NCBI GenBank assembly: GCA_018607835.1
Contig: JABBAS010000070.1
Span: 9,158 to 64,353, forward strand
Reading direction: 5' to 3'
DNA: 55,196 nucleotides
DNA from: Methylobacillus sp.
GTDB lineage: Bacteria > Pseudomonadota > Gammaproteobacteria > Burkholderiales > Burkholderiaceae_C
Shown: positions 17,704 through 26,551 of the stretch, in pieces
Layout of the letters: each line of letters starts with the position of its first letter
Position numbering within the stretch: the first letter of the stretch is position 1
Notes under the pieces: generated by a model
The model's database searches: none
What the model saw: the letters and a program-made list of their open reading frames with translations, nothing else
Told to the model about the DNA's origin: nothing
Made by a program: the position numbers and the translations under genes

Positions 17704-18345
17704 ATGAAAACCTACCCTACCGTTCTTTCCTTTTGTGCGGCTGACGTGACAAGCCGCTTGGGCGCCCTACCGAGGTGGTTGCAGCGTACGCTGCTGTTGG
17801 TCGTTGCTGGGTCGACCGTCTGGTTGACGGGATGTGGGTTTCACCTGCGAGGCGAGGTGCCTAAACTGCCTTTTAAAGAGGTGGCTTTTAGTGGTCCACG
17901 CGGCGCGGTGACCACGGCTGTGATGGAGGCGATTGAGGCGCAAGGTGTGAGGCGTGCGCCGGTAGAAACGCCAATCAACAGCACAGGCACCAATGCGGAG
18001 GGAGATGCACCCGCAGAGACGGACTTGCGTATTGCGGTGAGCGTCGATCAGCGTGAGCGACAAGTGGTGGCCTCTACGATTGCGGGTCAAGTACGAGAGC
18101 TGGACCTGCGCGTGCGCTATGCATGGCAGGCCTTTGATGGCAAGGGGCAACCACTCACACCGCCCATTGATATGGTCTTGTCGCAAGAGATGAGTTATCA
18201 AGAGTCGGCTGTGCTCACAAAAGAATTCGAGCAGGAATCGATATACCGCAGCTTGCAGGCGCGCATGGTTGGCCAAATCATGCGTCGGCTGGCGGTGCTG
18301 CCCACGCGCCCTGCAGGGGCTACCAGCGAGTCACCGCCCCGCTGA
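17704..18345 (+). CDS. lptE: LPS-assembly lipoprotein LptE
   Basis: A 213-residue outer-membrane lipoprotein that plugs the LptD barrel and helps lipopolysaccharide reach the cell surface. The lipobox WLTGC puts the lipidated cysteine at residue 44, followed at once by the family start GFHLRGEVPKLPF. The signal peptide is unusually long because of about 20 extra residues before the basic/hydrophobic core; a downstream start is conceivable but no better start codon is seen. It is embedded between leuS (4 nt) and holA (17 nt). Confidence 0.92.
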   Translation: MKTYPTVLSFCAADVTSRLGALPRWLQRTLLLVVAGSTVWLTGCGFHLRGEVPKLPFKEVAFSGPRGAVTTAVMEAIEAQGVRRAPVETPINSTGTNAEGDAPAETDLRIAVSVDQRERQVVASTIAGQVRELDLRVRYAWQAFDGKGQPLTPPIDMVLSQEMSYQESAVLTKEFEQESIYRSLQARMVGQIMRRLAVLPTRPAGATSESPPR

Positions 18346-18362
18346 TAGGGGTCTCAGCCCGT

Positions 18363-19418
18363 ATGTATATCAGCCCGCCATCTTTAGAGGCCCACTTAAG
18401 CAAGGGCTTGCGCGGGCTCTACGCCGTCATGGGGGATGAACCCTTGTTGGTGCAAGAGGCGGGTGATGCCATCCGGCGTGCGGCGCGCCACCACGGTTTT
18501 ACCGAGCGGGTGGTGCATACCGTGACGGGAGCCCATTTTGACTGGAGTGGCGTGCTGGCGAGTGGCGCCGAGATGAGCTTGTTTGCAGACAAGCAGCTGA
18601 TTGATATTCGCTTACCAACCGGTAAGCCCGGTAAAGAGGGTTCGACGGCGTTGCAGGCCCTCGCCGAGATGGCGCAAAACAGCGACGAGACCCTGACCAT
18701 GCTGACGCTGCCGCGCCTAGATGCGGCCACCATGAAGAGCGCCTGGGTGGGCGCTTTGGATCAATGTGGCGTGATGATAAAAGTGGATACCGTTGAGCGC
18801 GCCGCACTGCCGGCGTGGATCGCCCAACGCCTAGCCGCTCAAGACCAGCGCGTTCAGGGGGGCGATGCGGGTCAACGCAGCCTCGCGTTTTTTGCCGACC
18901 GGGTTGAGGGGAACCTGTTAGCCGCGCACCAAGAGGTGCAAAAGCTCGGGCTGCTGTATCCGGCAGGTGAGTTGAGTTGGGAGCAAATCGAGTCGGCGGT
19001 GATGAACGTTGCCCGCTATGACCCGTTTAAATTGACAGAGGCGGTGCTGAGTGGCAAGTTGCAGCGCGTGCAGCGCATGCTCGACGGCTTAAAAGCCGAG
19101 GGGGTGTCGCCTGTTGTCGTGCATTGGGCGTTGAGCGAGGAGGTACGGGGTTTGTTTAAAGTCAAGCAGAGTACCGATGCGGGTAAGCCCCTGCCAATGG
19201 CGTTGCGCGAAAACCGCATTTGGGGCCCACGCGAGCGACTGGCGGAGCGCGTTTTACCCAATTTAGCAATCAAACAACTGGCCCAATGGTTGCAGTTGGC
19301 GCATGCAGTGGATGGCGTGGTCAAGGGCCTGCGATCCCCGGATTTGCCACAGAATCCTTGGGGAGCCCTTCAATCCCTCGCAACCACCGTCTGTCGGGCC
19401 TGTATGCGGGGGACGTAA
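18363..19418 (+). CDS. holA: DNA polymerase III subunit delta
   Basis: A 351-residue HolA, the clamp-loader subunit that opens the beta sliding clamp. The N-terminal domain shows YAVMGDEPLLVQEAGDAIR, the central part ALAEMAQNSDETLTMLTLPRLD, and the C-terminal helical domain includes ARYDPFKLTEAVLSGKLQRVQRML. Length is typical. It lies between lptE and proA, the standard order. The ATG at 18363 follows closely on the lptE stop. Confidence 0.94.
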   Translation: MYISPPSLEAHLSKGLRGLYAVMGDEPLLVQEAGDAIRRAARHHGFTERVVHTVTGAHFDWSGVLASGAEMSLFADKQLIDIRLPTGKPGKEGSTALQALAEMAQNSDETLTMLTLPRLDAATMKSAWVGALDQCGVMIKVDTVERAALPAWIAQRLAAQDQRVQGGDAGQRSLAFFADRVEGNLLAAHQEVQKLGLLYPAGELSWEQIESAVMNVARYDPFKLTEAVLSGKLQRVQRMLDGLKAEGVSPVVVHWALSEEVRGLFKVKQSTDAGKPLPMALRENRIWGPRERLAERVLPNLAIKQLAQWLQLAHAVDGVVKGLRSPDLPQNPWGALQSLATTVCRACMRGT

Positions 19419-19457
19419 ATAGCCCCCCTATTCTTTCGAAAACAAGGTGGCTAATGC

Positions 19458-19469
19458 GACAATATTGTC
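19458..19469. promoter_or_regulatory. perfect 12-bp palindrome abutting the proA start; possible -10 of a leaderless transcript
   Basis: GACAATATTGTC is fully self-complementary and ends at the base before the proA ATG (19470). Its left half, GACAAT, resembles a -10 box and is followed by exactly six bases before the ATG, so transcription could begin at or next to the start codon; a binding protein at the palindrome would then block it. There is no Shine-Dalgarno. Confidence 0.45.
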
Positions 19470-20762
19470 ATGAACTCGACGACTCCCGCATCTGACGTAG
19501 CCGCGCTAATGACCGAGATGGGGCGCGCTGCCCGCATCGCGAGCGCCCACATGGCTAAGGCAAGCGCCGCGAAGAAAAACAAGGCGCTCAAGGTGTTGGC
19601 GGCACTGTTGCGTAGCCACGTGGATGCGCTCAAGCCGGCCAACGAATTGGACTTGGCGCGTGCACGCCATGCCGGTATGGCCGCGCCCTTGGTTGACCGT
19701 CTGCGTCTGGATCAAAAAACCTTGGAGACGTGTGCGCAAGGCTGCGAGCAGCTTGCCGCCATGGGCGATGTCATCGGTGAGATATCCGGCATGATCCAGC
19801 AACCCAGTGGCATCCGTGTGGGACAAATGCGGGTGCCCATTGGCGTCTTTGGCATGGTCTTTGAAAGTCGACCGAACGTCACCATTGAAGCGGCGTCTCT
19901 TGCGATTAAAAGTGGTAATGCGTGCATCTTACGAGGGGGCTCAGAAGCCATCGAAAGCAACCGTGCACTTGCCGCGCTGGTCCAGCAGGCCTTGACGGCT
20001 GCGGATCTCCCTCCCGACGCCGTGCAATTGGTGGCAACCACCGACCGTGCCGCCGTGGGCGCGTTGATCACGATGCCTGCGTTCGTCGACGTGGTCATTC
20101 CGCGGGGTGGCAAGGGGTTGATTGAACGTATCAGTAGCGAGGCCAAGGTGCCCGTCATCAAGCACCTTGACGGCAACTGCCACACCTTTGTGGATGACAG
20201 TGCCGATATGGCGATGGCTGTTCGCTTGGCTGATAACGCGAAGACGCAAAAGTACAGTCCCTGTAACGCGACAGAAAGCCTGTTGGTCACGGTCGCTGCG
20301 GCGCCTGACTTCTTGCCAGCGATTGCTGCGATCTATGCTGAAAAAGGAGTGGAAATGCGCTGCTGCCCGCAGGCGCTCAAATGGGTATCTGGCGCGGCCG
20401 GTGCGGTGGTGACAGCGGCGGTTGACGAAGACTGGTACGCCGAATATTTGGCGCCCATTATCAGCATTAAAGTAGTCGCTGACGTGGACGCTGCGATTGC
20501 ACATATCAACACCTACTCCAGCCACCATACCGATGCCATCGTCACCAGCAACCACGTGCACGCACAGCGGTTTTTACGCGAGGTGGACTCGGCCAGCGTG
20601 ATGGTCAACACCAGCACCCGGTTTGCAGATGGCTTTGAGTATGGGTTGGGCGCTGAAATTGGTATTTCTACTGACAAATTCCACGCGCGGGGCCCCGTGG
20701 GCGTGCTGGGCCTCACATCGCTCAAGTACGTGGTGCTTGGGCAAGGCGAAATTCGTGCGTGA
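19470..20762 (+). CDS. proA: glutamate-5-semialdehyde dehydrogenase (gamma-glutamyl phosphate reductase)
   Basis: A 430-residue ProA, which reduces gamma-glutamyl phosphate to glutamate semialdehyde with NADPH in proline synthesis. The aldehyde-dehydrogenase fold shows [30 protein letters not shown] in pieces, with the catalytic cysteine C265 in [12 protein letters not shown]. Length is standard. No ribosome-binding site precedes the ATG; instead a 12-bp palindrome abuts it. proB is not in the window, as is common in this group where proB is linked to obgE. Confidence 0.97.
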   Translation: MNSTTPASDVAALMTEMGRAARIASAHMAKASAAKKNKALKVLAALLRSHVDALKPANELDLARARHAGMAAPLVDRLRLDQKTLETCAQGCEQLAAMGDVIGEISGMIQQPSGIRVGQMRVPIGVFGMVFESRPNVTIEAASLAIKSGNACILRGGSEAIESNRALAALVQQALTAADLPPDAVQLVATTDRAAVGALITMPAFVDVVIPRGGKGLIERISSEAKVPVIKHLDGNCHTFVDDSADMAMAVRLADNAKTQKYSPCNATESLLVTVAAAPDFLPAIAAIYAEKGVEMRCCPQALKWVSGAAGAVVTAAVDEDWYAEYLAPIISIKVVADVDAAIAHINTYSSHHTDAIVTSNHVHAQRFLREVDSASVMVNTSTRFADGFEYGLGAEIGISTDKFHARGPVGVLGLTSLKYVVLGQGEIRA

Positions 20763-20859
20763 TGCCTGCTGCCCAACTTGTAAACAGGCGTTCTGCCCCC
20801 AACTGAACCTTAACGTGGCGCGTGAAAGCGCCGATACCCTTCCGATCTAAAGGAGACCT

Positions 20860-22155
20860 ATGGTCCCGCATCTAGTCACCGCCCTGACGGGCCCTATTAA
20901 CGAGCTGGAACAGCGAATCCTGGAGTCCATGCCTGCGATTGAACGCTGGTTTCGTTTGGAGTGGATGGAGCACACGCCGCCAATCTACACCTCTGTGGAC
21001 TTGCGTAACGCAGGCTTCAAACTGGCGCCCGTTGATACCAACCTCTACCCGGGTGGCTGGAACAACCTGACCACCGAGATGTTGCCCTTGGCGGTGCAAG
21101 CGGCGATGGCGGCAATTGAAAAGATTTGCCCAGAGGCTAAAAACCTGCTGCTTATTCCCGAGAACCACACCCGCAACACGTTTTATTTGAGCAATGTGGT
21201 GCAGTTGCAGCGCATCTTTACGCAAGCCGGTCTTAACGTACGCCTGGGCACCCTGAATCCGGAGATTACCGAGCCAACCGAGGTCGCGTTGCCTGATGGC
21301 GAGTCGGTGTTACTCGAGCCTTTGGTGCGCACCAAAAATCGCCTGGGTTTGAAAAATTTCGACCCTTGCACGATCTTGGTCAACAACGACTTGAGCGCCG
21401 GGACACCGGAGGTGCTGAAGCATTTGAACGAACAGTTTTTACTGCCACCCTTGCATGCCGGCTGGTCTATCCGTCGCAAATCGACACACTTCGAAGCCTA
21501 CGAGGAGGTTGCGAAGCGCTTCGCGAAAATGTTGGGGATGGATCCGTGGCTTATTAACCCCCTGTTTGAGCGCTGTGGAGACGTGAACTTTGCAGACGGT
21601 ACGGGCATGGACTGCTTGCGCACGCACACCGAGTCTTTGCTCAACCGCATCAAGCGTAAGTACAAGGATTACGGCATTAACGAGAAGCCCTTTGTGGTGG
21701 TTAAGGCGGATAACGGCACCTACGGCATGGGCATCATGACTGTGCGCGATGTCGCTGATTTGGATGCGCTCAACCGCAAGGCCCGTAACAAAATGAACGT
21801 CATCAAGGACGGTCAAACCGTGAACGATGTCATTATTCAAGAGGGTGTCTTAACCCACGAGCACATCAACGCGACGGTCGCAGAGCCCGTGGTGTACATG
21901 CTGGACCGTTATGTTGTCGGTGGCTTTTACCGGGTGCATGCCGACAGAGGGGTGGATGAAAACCTGAACGCCCCCGGAGCGAGTTTTGTCCCCTTGGCGT
22001 TCGAGCAAGGCGCACAGTTGCCGCAACCAGGGGCTAAGCCCGGCGCTAGTCCACCCAATCGCTTCTATATGTACGGGGTGATCGCCCGCCTAGCGATGCT
22101 GGCAGCCAGTTATGAGCTGGAGGCCACCGACCCGAACGCGGAACACTACGAGTAG
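20860..22155 (+). CDS. gshA: glutamate-cysteine ligase, Acidithiobacillus/betaproteobacterial type
   Basis: A 431-residue protein of the family of glutamate-cysteine ligases found in Betaproteobacteria and Acidithiobacillus, distinct in sequence from E. coli GshA. It would join glutamate and cysteine with ATP, the first glutathione step. Typical stretches include LIPENHTRNTFYLSNV, LVNNDLSAGTPEVL, RKSTHFEAYEEVAKRFAKM and VKADNGTYGMGIMTV. A very strong Shine-Dalgarno (AAAGGAGA) precedes the ATG. gshB lies 2 kb downstream with kup between, so the glutathione genes are clustered but not contiguous. Confidence 0.93.
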   Translation: MVPHLVTALTGPINELEQRILESMPAIERWFRLEWMEHTPPIYTSVDLRNAGFKLAPVDTNLYPGGWNNLTTEMLPLAVQAAMAAIEKICPEAKNLLLIPENHTRNTFYLSNVVQLQRIFTQAGLNVRLGTLNPEITEPTEVALPDGESVLLEPLVRTKNRLGLKNFDPCTILVNNDLSAGTPEVLKHLNEQFLLPPLHAGWSIRRKSTHFEAYEEVAKRFAKMLGMDPWLINPLFERCGDVNFADGTGMDCLRTHTESLLNRIKRKYKDYGINEKPFVVVKADNGTYGMGIMTVRDVADLDALNRKARNKMNVIKDGQTVNDVIIQEGVLTHEHINATVAEPVVYMLDRYVVGGFYRVHADRGVDENLNAPGASFVPLAFEQGAQLPQPGAKPGASPPNRFYMYGVIARLAMLAASYELEATDPNAEHYE

Positions 22156-22170
22156 GATCGCGGTATTCGG

Positions 22171-22201
22171 CGGCAAGTTGTTGCGGCGCAACAATTTGCC
22201 G
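22171..22201 (+). promoter_or_regulatory. 14-bp hairpin between gshA and kup
   Basis: CGGCAAGTTGTTGC (22171-22184) pairs with GCAACAATTTGCCG (22188-22201) across a three-base GGC loop; all 14 positions pair if one G-U is allowed. It begins 16 bases after the gshA stop and is not followed by a T tract. It could be a transcript-stabilising or rho-dependent end for gshA, or part of the kup leader. Confidence 0.6.
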
Positions 22202-22248
22202 GCTGGGTAGGTTGGCCCACTAGGCATTGCCCCGACACGGGCGCAAAA

Positions 22249-22273
22249 TGCGAGTCCACTGAGCCTACTCGCA
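22249..22273 (+). promoter_or_regulatory. hairpin directly before the kup start codon
   Basis: TGCGAGT (22249-22255) pairs with ACTCGCA (22267-22273) over an 11-base loop, ending 5 bases before the kup ATG, where a ribosome-binding site would be expected. Its position suggests control of kup translation, but no ligand or protein is known. Confidence 0.45.
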
Positions 22274-22278
22274 CCCGC

Positions 22279-24174
22279 ATGTTGTCCCACGCCGCCCCTG
22301 TTGCAAAGCCGTCTAATAAGTCGTCCTTAACGGCCCTGACTATTGGTGCGCTTGGCATCGTCTATGGCGATATCGGTACCAGCGTGTTGTACGCGCTGAA
22401 GGAAGTGTTTGCTACCGGCTTGATTGCATTCACGCCACAAAACATTCTGGGTATTTTGTCGTTGTTTGTTTGGACGCTGACGGTCATCGTCTCGTTCAAG
22501 TATGTGACCTTGGTTTTGCGTGCAGACAATCACGGCGAGGGCGGTTTGGTGGCGATGCTTGCCTTGGCTTCGCAGGCCGTTAAAGACAAGCCCGCCCTGC
22601 GCCGCGTTTTGCTTGGGGTCGGCATATTTGGCACCGCATTGTTTTACGGCGACGGCGTGATCACCCCCGCAATCTCTGTCTTGTCTGCGGTAGAGGGCTT
22701 GCAGGTGTTTTCGCCCGCAATGGCGCATTGGGTGATCCCACTCACCCTGGTCATTTTGTTTTGTTTGTTCTCGCTACAAAAAAGGGGAACTGGCGGGATT
22801 GGTCGATTTTTTGGCCCATTGACTTTGGTGTGGTTCGTGACCATTGCGTCATTGGGCATTGCGCAGATTGCCACGAATCCCGCCGTTTTATGGGCCCTTT
22901 CACCACACCATGCGTGGCGCTTCGTCAGCGAAAACCCGTTGGTGAGCTTTCTTATTCTGGGTGCTTTGGTTTTGTGTGTGACTGGGGCAGAGGCCTTGTA
23001 TGCCGACCTGGGCCACTTCGGCAAAACACCTATTCGGTTGGCATGGTTCTCCATGGTCATGCCTGCGTTGGTTCTAAACTACCTCGGTCAAGGTGCCTTG
23101 TTGTTGGGCGCACCAGAGGCCTTAGAAAACCCCTTCTTCCTCATGGCGCCAGACTGGGCCCTGCTGCCGCTCATCGGCTTGGCCACATTGGCGACGGTTA
23201 TTGCGTCACAGGCCCTTATTTCTGGCGCCTTCAGTGTGACTAAACAAGTGGTTCAACTGGGTTACTTGCCTCGTTTGCGCATGCTGCACACCAGCACGAA
23301 AGACCTCGGTCAGATTTACATCCCGATCGTTAACTGGGGTTTGTTTGTGGCGATTGTGATGGCGGTGGTGATGTTTAAGTCGTCTGCCAACCTTGCGTCA
23401 GCCTATGGCATAGCGGTGACGTTGGACATGCTGATCACCACCATATTGACGTTCTTTGTGATTCGTTTTGGCTGGGGCTACCCATTGTGGCTGTGCGTGG
23501 CCGCCACCGCAGGCTTTTTCGCTATTGATATTTTATTTTTCCTGTCCAATGCCTTTAAATTTTTCGAGGGTGGTTGGTTTCCGTTGGCGATTGGCGGCAG
23601 TGTATTTGTGCTCATGATGACGTGGGCGCGCGGCCGTGACTTGTTGATGGCGAAGCAAATCGAAGAAGGGGTGGCGCTCCCTGCCTTCTTGGACGCGGTG
23701 CTCATCAACCCGCCGGTGCGGGTAGAGGGCACCGCCGTGTTCCTGACGCCTCAGGTTGGTACGGTTCCAACTGCGCTGCTACACAACCTGAAGCACAACA
23801 AGGTCTTGCATGCGCAAAACCTGTTCGTGTCCGTTCACCACCGTGAGCGACCGTGGGTGGGCTTGGCAGAGCGTGTGCGGGTGCAAGCTTTAGGCCATGA
23901 TTGTTGGCAAGTGGAACTGAGCTTTGGGTTTAAGAATGAACCAGATGTACCCAAGGCCTTGAGCGTTCTCAACGGACACGGCTGCCAATTGGACCCTATG
24001 CGAACGTCGTACTTCTTGTCGCGAGACACGGTCATACCGTCGATGGACGGCGGCATGGCTTATTGGCGCGAGAAGCTGTTTGCGCAACTGCACCGTAACG
24101 CGAGCGGTGCGGCAGACTTCCTAAACTTGCCAAACAATGCCGTGGTGGAATTGGGCAGCAAAATCGTGCTCTAG
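22279..24174 (+). CDS. kup: KUP-family potassium uptake protein
   Basis: A 631-residue K+/H+ symporter of the Kup/HAK family with about twelve membrane helices followed by a cytoplasmic C-terminal domain. Family landmarks are [19 protein letters not shown] at the N-terminus, [17 protein letters not shown], and [20 protein letters not shown]. It moves potassium inward across the inner membrane. No Shine-Dalgarno is visible; two hairpins occupy the gap after gshA. Location between gshA and gshB is notable because glutathione controls K+ efflux channels of the Kef type in Gram-negative bacteria. Confidence 0.95.
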   Translation: MLSHAAPVAKPSNKSSLTALTIGALGIVYGDIGTSVLYALKEVFATGLIAFTPQNILGILSLFVWTLTVIVSFKYVTLVLRADNHGEGGLVAMLALASQAVKDKPALRRVLLGVGIFGTALFYGDGVITPAISVLSAVEGLQVFSPAMAHWVIPLTLVILFCLFSLQKRGTGGIGRFFGPLTLVWFVTIASLGIAQIATNPAVLWALSPHHAWRFVSENPLVSFLILGALVLCVTGAEALYADLGHFGKTPIRLAWFSMVMPALVLNYLGQGALLLGAPEALENPFFLMAPDWALLPLIGLATLATVIASQALISGAFSVTKQVVQLGYLPRLRMLHTSTKDLGQIYIPIVNWGLFVAIVMAVVMFKSSANLASAYGIAVTLDMLITTILTFFVIRFGWGYPLWLCVAATAGFFAIDILFFLSNAFKFFEGGWFPLAIGGSVFVLMMTWARGRDLLMAKQIEEGVALPAFLDAVLINPPVRVEGTAVFLTPQVGTVPTALLHNLKHNKVLHAQNLFVSVHHRERPWVGLAERVRVQALGHDCWQVELSFGFKNEPDVPKALSVLNGHGCQLDPMRTSYFLSRDTVIPSMDGGMAYWREKLFAQLHRNASGAADFLNLPNNAVVELGSKIVL

Positions 24175-24241
24175 CCCCAAGACCCACTGCATCGAAAATT
24201 GGCGACAATAGGGGCTGTCTTATTGATTGAGCTCTGCTGCC

Positions 24242-25237
24242 ATGACTGCCAACGCCAAATTGACGGGTGATTTTTTATTCGTCGCGGATCCCCTGTCGAC
24301 GTTCAATATTCGTAAGGACAGCACCTACGTCATGATGCGTGCCATGCAAGGTCGTGGCGCACGCATTCACCACTGCCACCCCAGCGATATCGAGTGGGAG
24401 AGTGGTCAAGCCGTTCGCGCGCGGGTCACGCCCATTACGCTCAACAACGTGACGGCTGACGAGGCAATGGCGGGTCGGACTTGGTTTGATGCCGCCGATG
24501 TCGCGACGCTTCCGCTCAAAGACTTCACCGCTGTCTTGATGCGCAAGGACCCACCCTTTGATGCGGAATACATCTACAGCACGCATTTGTTAGAGCAGGC
24601 CGAGCGCGAAGGCGCGCGCGTGTTTAACCGTCCCAGCGCCTTGCGTGATCACCCTGAGAAATTGGCGCTCATGGCGTTCTCCCGCTATGCCCCCCCGACC
24701 TTGGTTACGCGACAAGCCGAGGCTATCAAGGCGTTTCACGCCAAGTACAAAGACATCATCTTGAAACCGCTGGATGGCATGGGCGGCATGGGTATTTTTA
24801 GAGTGGGTGCAGATGGGATGAACTTAGGCAGCATCATTGAGACCTTGAATCAAGGCGGCGCGCAGACGGTGATGGTTCAGGTCTATCAGCCGGCAATTAA
24901 AGACGGCGATAAGCGGATATTGCTGATCGGGGGTGAGCCCGTGCCGTATTGCTTGGCCCGTATCCCGCAAGGCAGCGAGATTCGCGGTAACTTGGCGGCG
25001 GGTGGGAAGGGCGAGGCGCGTCCGTTGAGCGATTCTGACTGGGCGATTGCCCGCGACTTTGCGCCTGTCTTAGCGGCGCGCGGTTTGCTGCTGGTCGGTC
25101 TGGACGTTATTGGCGACAAGGTGACTGAGGTGAATGTGACCAGCCCGACTTGTTTTCAAGAGATCACGGACCAAATGGGTTTTGACGTCGCGCAGCGGTT
25201 TACCGATGCACTGGGCGATGCGTTGCGTAAAGCGTAA
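24242..25237 (+). CDS. gshB: glutathione synthase
   Basis: A 331-residue ATP-grasp enzyme adding glycine to gamma-glutamylcysteine. Landmarks: MRKDPPFDAEYIYSTHLLE, the glycine-rich flexible loop KPLDGMGGMGIFRV, and the metal/ATP-binding end EVNVTSPTCFQEI. The ATG at 24242 is preferred; an in-frame TTG at 24227 would add five residues. A GACAAT box at 24204-24209 could be the -10 of a separate promoter. It is convergent with the amidotransferase gene. Confidence 0.96.
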   Translation: MTANAKLTGDFLFVADPLSTFNIRKDSTYVMMRAMQGRGARIHHCHPSDIEWESGQAVRARVTPITLNNVTADEAMAGRTWFDAADVATLPLKDFTAVLMRKDPPFDAEYIYSTHLLEQAEREGARVFNRPSALRDHPEKLALMAFSRYAPPTLVTRQAEAIKAFHAKYKDIILKPLDGMGGMGIFRVGADGMNLGSIIETLNQGGAQTVMVQVYQPAIKDGDKRILLIGGEPVPYCLARIPQGSEIRGNLAAGGKGEARPLSDSDWAIARDFAPVLAARGLLLVGLDVIGDKVTEVNVTSPTCFQEITDQMGFDVAQRFTDALGDALRKA

Positions 25238-25247
25238 AGCCTAAACC

Positions 25248-25264
25248 GTTGCCCGCTAGGCAAC
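25248..25264. terminator. hairpin between convergent gshB and amidotransferase genes
   Basis: GTTGCC (25248-25253) and GGCAAC (25259-25264) flank a 5-base loop in the 45-bp gap between the two convergent stops. Placement fits a bidirectional terminator, though neither strand has a proper T tract. Confidence 0.4.
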
Positions 25265-25282
25265 TGCACATGTTTTGATGCG

Positions 25283-26185
25283 CTAGCTGGCTTGCAAACC
25301 CAGGTTTTGCCGATAGCGCTGCATGGCGGCATCGGCGTCAGCCTGCGCCTCAGCGATTGCTTGCCTCATGTCTACGCTGAGGTCTGCGCTAAGTTGGGCG
25401 TGTGCGGCATCTAAGTCGACGTGGATCTTTGGGGCGCCATCGACAAACGTAATGAGTTCATTGGGTTGGAATGTGGCCCATGTTTCGTCTGCCGTCAGCG
25501 GCAACGTGACGATGACGGCGGCGCGGTCTTCTGCATTGTTCAATTCTGCAAAGTTCACCGAGACGTCCTGATCCATCAGGCTTGCGCGGTTAAAGGGGTA
25601 TGCCCGCACCAAGTAGTGCAGGTGTGTAGAGCAATGCGCCCACATGGCGTCGCCGTTGCTTAAGACAAAGTTGAAGGTGCCTTTGTGGCTAATTTGCGGT
25701 ACCAACTCTGCCAAGGTCAGCGTCAACTCTTCTACCGATGGCACGCCCGCGTGTGACTTAGCAATTTCTTGTAACAACCAGCAAAACGCGTGTTCACTGT
25801 CGGTGCTGCCAATCGGGCGGAATTGGCCGTGTAGCGCGGGTACAAAGTCTTTTAAATCACCGTTATGCGCGAACACCCAATTGCGGCCCCAGAGTTCACG
25901 TACGAAGGGGTGTGCGTTCTCTAACATCACACCCCCCTGCGTCGCCTTGCGCACGTGCGCGATGATGTTTTTGCTTTTGATCGGGTAGTTGCGAATCAGC
26001 TCCGCGACGGGGGAGTGTGCGGCGCTTTGATGGTCGACGAAGTGCCGTAAGCCATTGCCTTCAAAGAAGGCAATGCCCCAACCGTCAGCGTGCTCGTCCG
26101 TGAGGCCGCCCCGCTGGCAAAAGCCCGTGAAGCTGAAGGTGGCATCGGTCGGCGTTTTGCAATTCAAGGCAAGCAGTTGGCACAT
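25283..26185 (-). CDS. class II glutamine amidotransferase, YafJ-like
   Basis: A 300-residue Ntn-type amidotransferase domain protein. The catalytic N-terminal cysteine is C2 (MCQLLALNC); other family features are TDEHADGWGIAFFEG, IIAHVRKATQG, NWVFAHNGDL and STDSEHAFCWLL. The domain releases ammonia from glutamine; for YafJ relatives the acceptor reaction is unknown, and no synthase domain is attached here. It stands alone on the minus strand, convergent with gshB. The final 40 residues are an Ala-rich coiled-coil-like helix. Confidence 0.88.
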   Translation of the reverse strand: MCQLLALNCKTPTDATFSFTGFCQRGGLTDEHADGWGIAFFEGNGLRHFVDHQSAAHSPVAELIRNYPIKSKNIIAHVRKATQGGVMLENAHPFVRELWGRNWVFAHNGDLKDFVPALHGQFRPIGSTDSEHAFCWLLQEIAKSHAGVPSVEELTLTLAELVPQISHKGTFNFVLSNGDAMWAHCSTHLHYLVRAYPFNRASLMDQDVSVNFAELNNAEDRAAVIVTLPLTADETWATFQPNELITFVDGAPKIHVDLDAAHAQLSADLSVDMRQAIAEAQADADAAMQRYRQNLGLQAS

Positions 26186-26256
26186 GTGGCAGGGGGTCAG
26201 AGGTTGGCGTAACAGCCCCTATTCTGGCACCAGGTGCAGCCGTTAGCGAACAATGC

Positions 26257-26481
26257 TTAGGCAATATCCGCGCTGGCCTCATGCTTATGCAAGCAAGCTT
26301 GGCAGATACAGGCCTTGTTTGCATATGCGGGCGGTACCTGAGCCAGCAGCGTTGGCGGGAAAACGGCTTGTACGCACCAACAAGCTGACACCGGGCTTGG
26401 CGAGTCGGCTTTTTGGGCGGCCATTTGGCATTGGTTGGCTTGTCCACACAGCGGACATTGGCAGGGGTCTATGGTGTGCAT
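26257..26481 (-). CDS. small cysteine-rich CWC family protein
   Basis: A 74-residue protein with the spacing of the cysteine-rich CWC family: CQCPLCGQANQCQMA near the N-terminus, then SACWCV, a VPPAY stretch and ACICQACL. Eight or more cysteines suggest one or two zinc sites. Function of this family is unknown. I start at the ATG at 26481 (MHTIDPCQCPLCG); a longer frame to 26517 would run through the glcB terminator. It lies between that terminator and the amidotransferase gene, on the same strand as both. Confidence 0.72.
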   Translation of the reverse strand: MHTIDPCQCPLCGQANQCQMAAQKADSPSPVSACWCVQAVFPPTLLAQVPPAYANKACICQACLHKHEASADIA

Positions 26482-26495
26482 GGTCACAGTAGACC

Positions 26496-26531
26496 AAAAA
26501 AAACGGCCCCTGCGCAAGTCAGGTGCCGTTT
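26496..26531 (-). terminator. rho-independent terminator of glcB
   Basis: Read on the minus strand, AAAACGGC and a CCTG/CAGG inner pairing form a stem closed by GCCGTTTTTTTT, with eight consecutive T residues (plus-strand A run 26496-26503). It starts about 20 bases after the glcB stop and is the clearest intrinsic terminator in this part of the window. Confidence 0.85.
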
Positions 26532-26551
26532 TCGGTCAGAGCGCCGTTGGG

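Noticed and set aside
26085-26447. 120-codon minus-strand frame overlapping the amidotransferase start and the CWC gene
   Set aside because: It is out of frame with two better-supported genes and has no recognisable domain.
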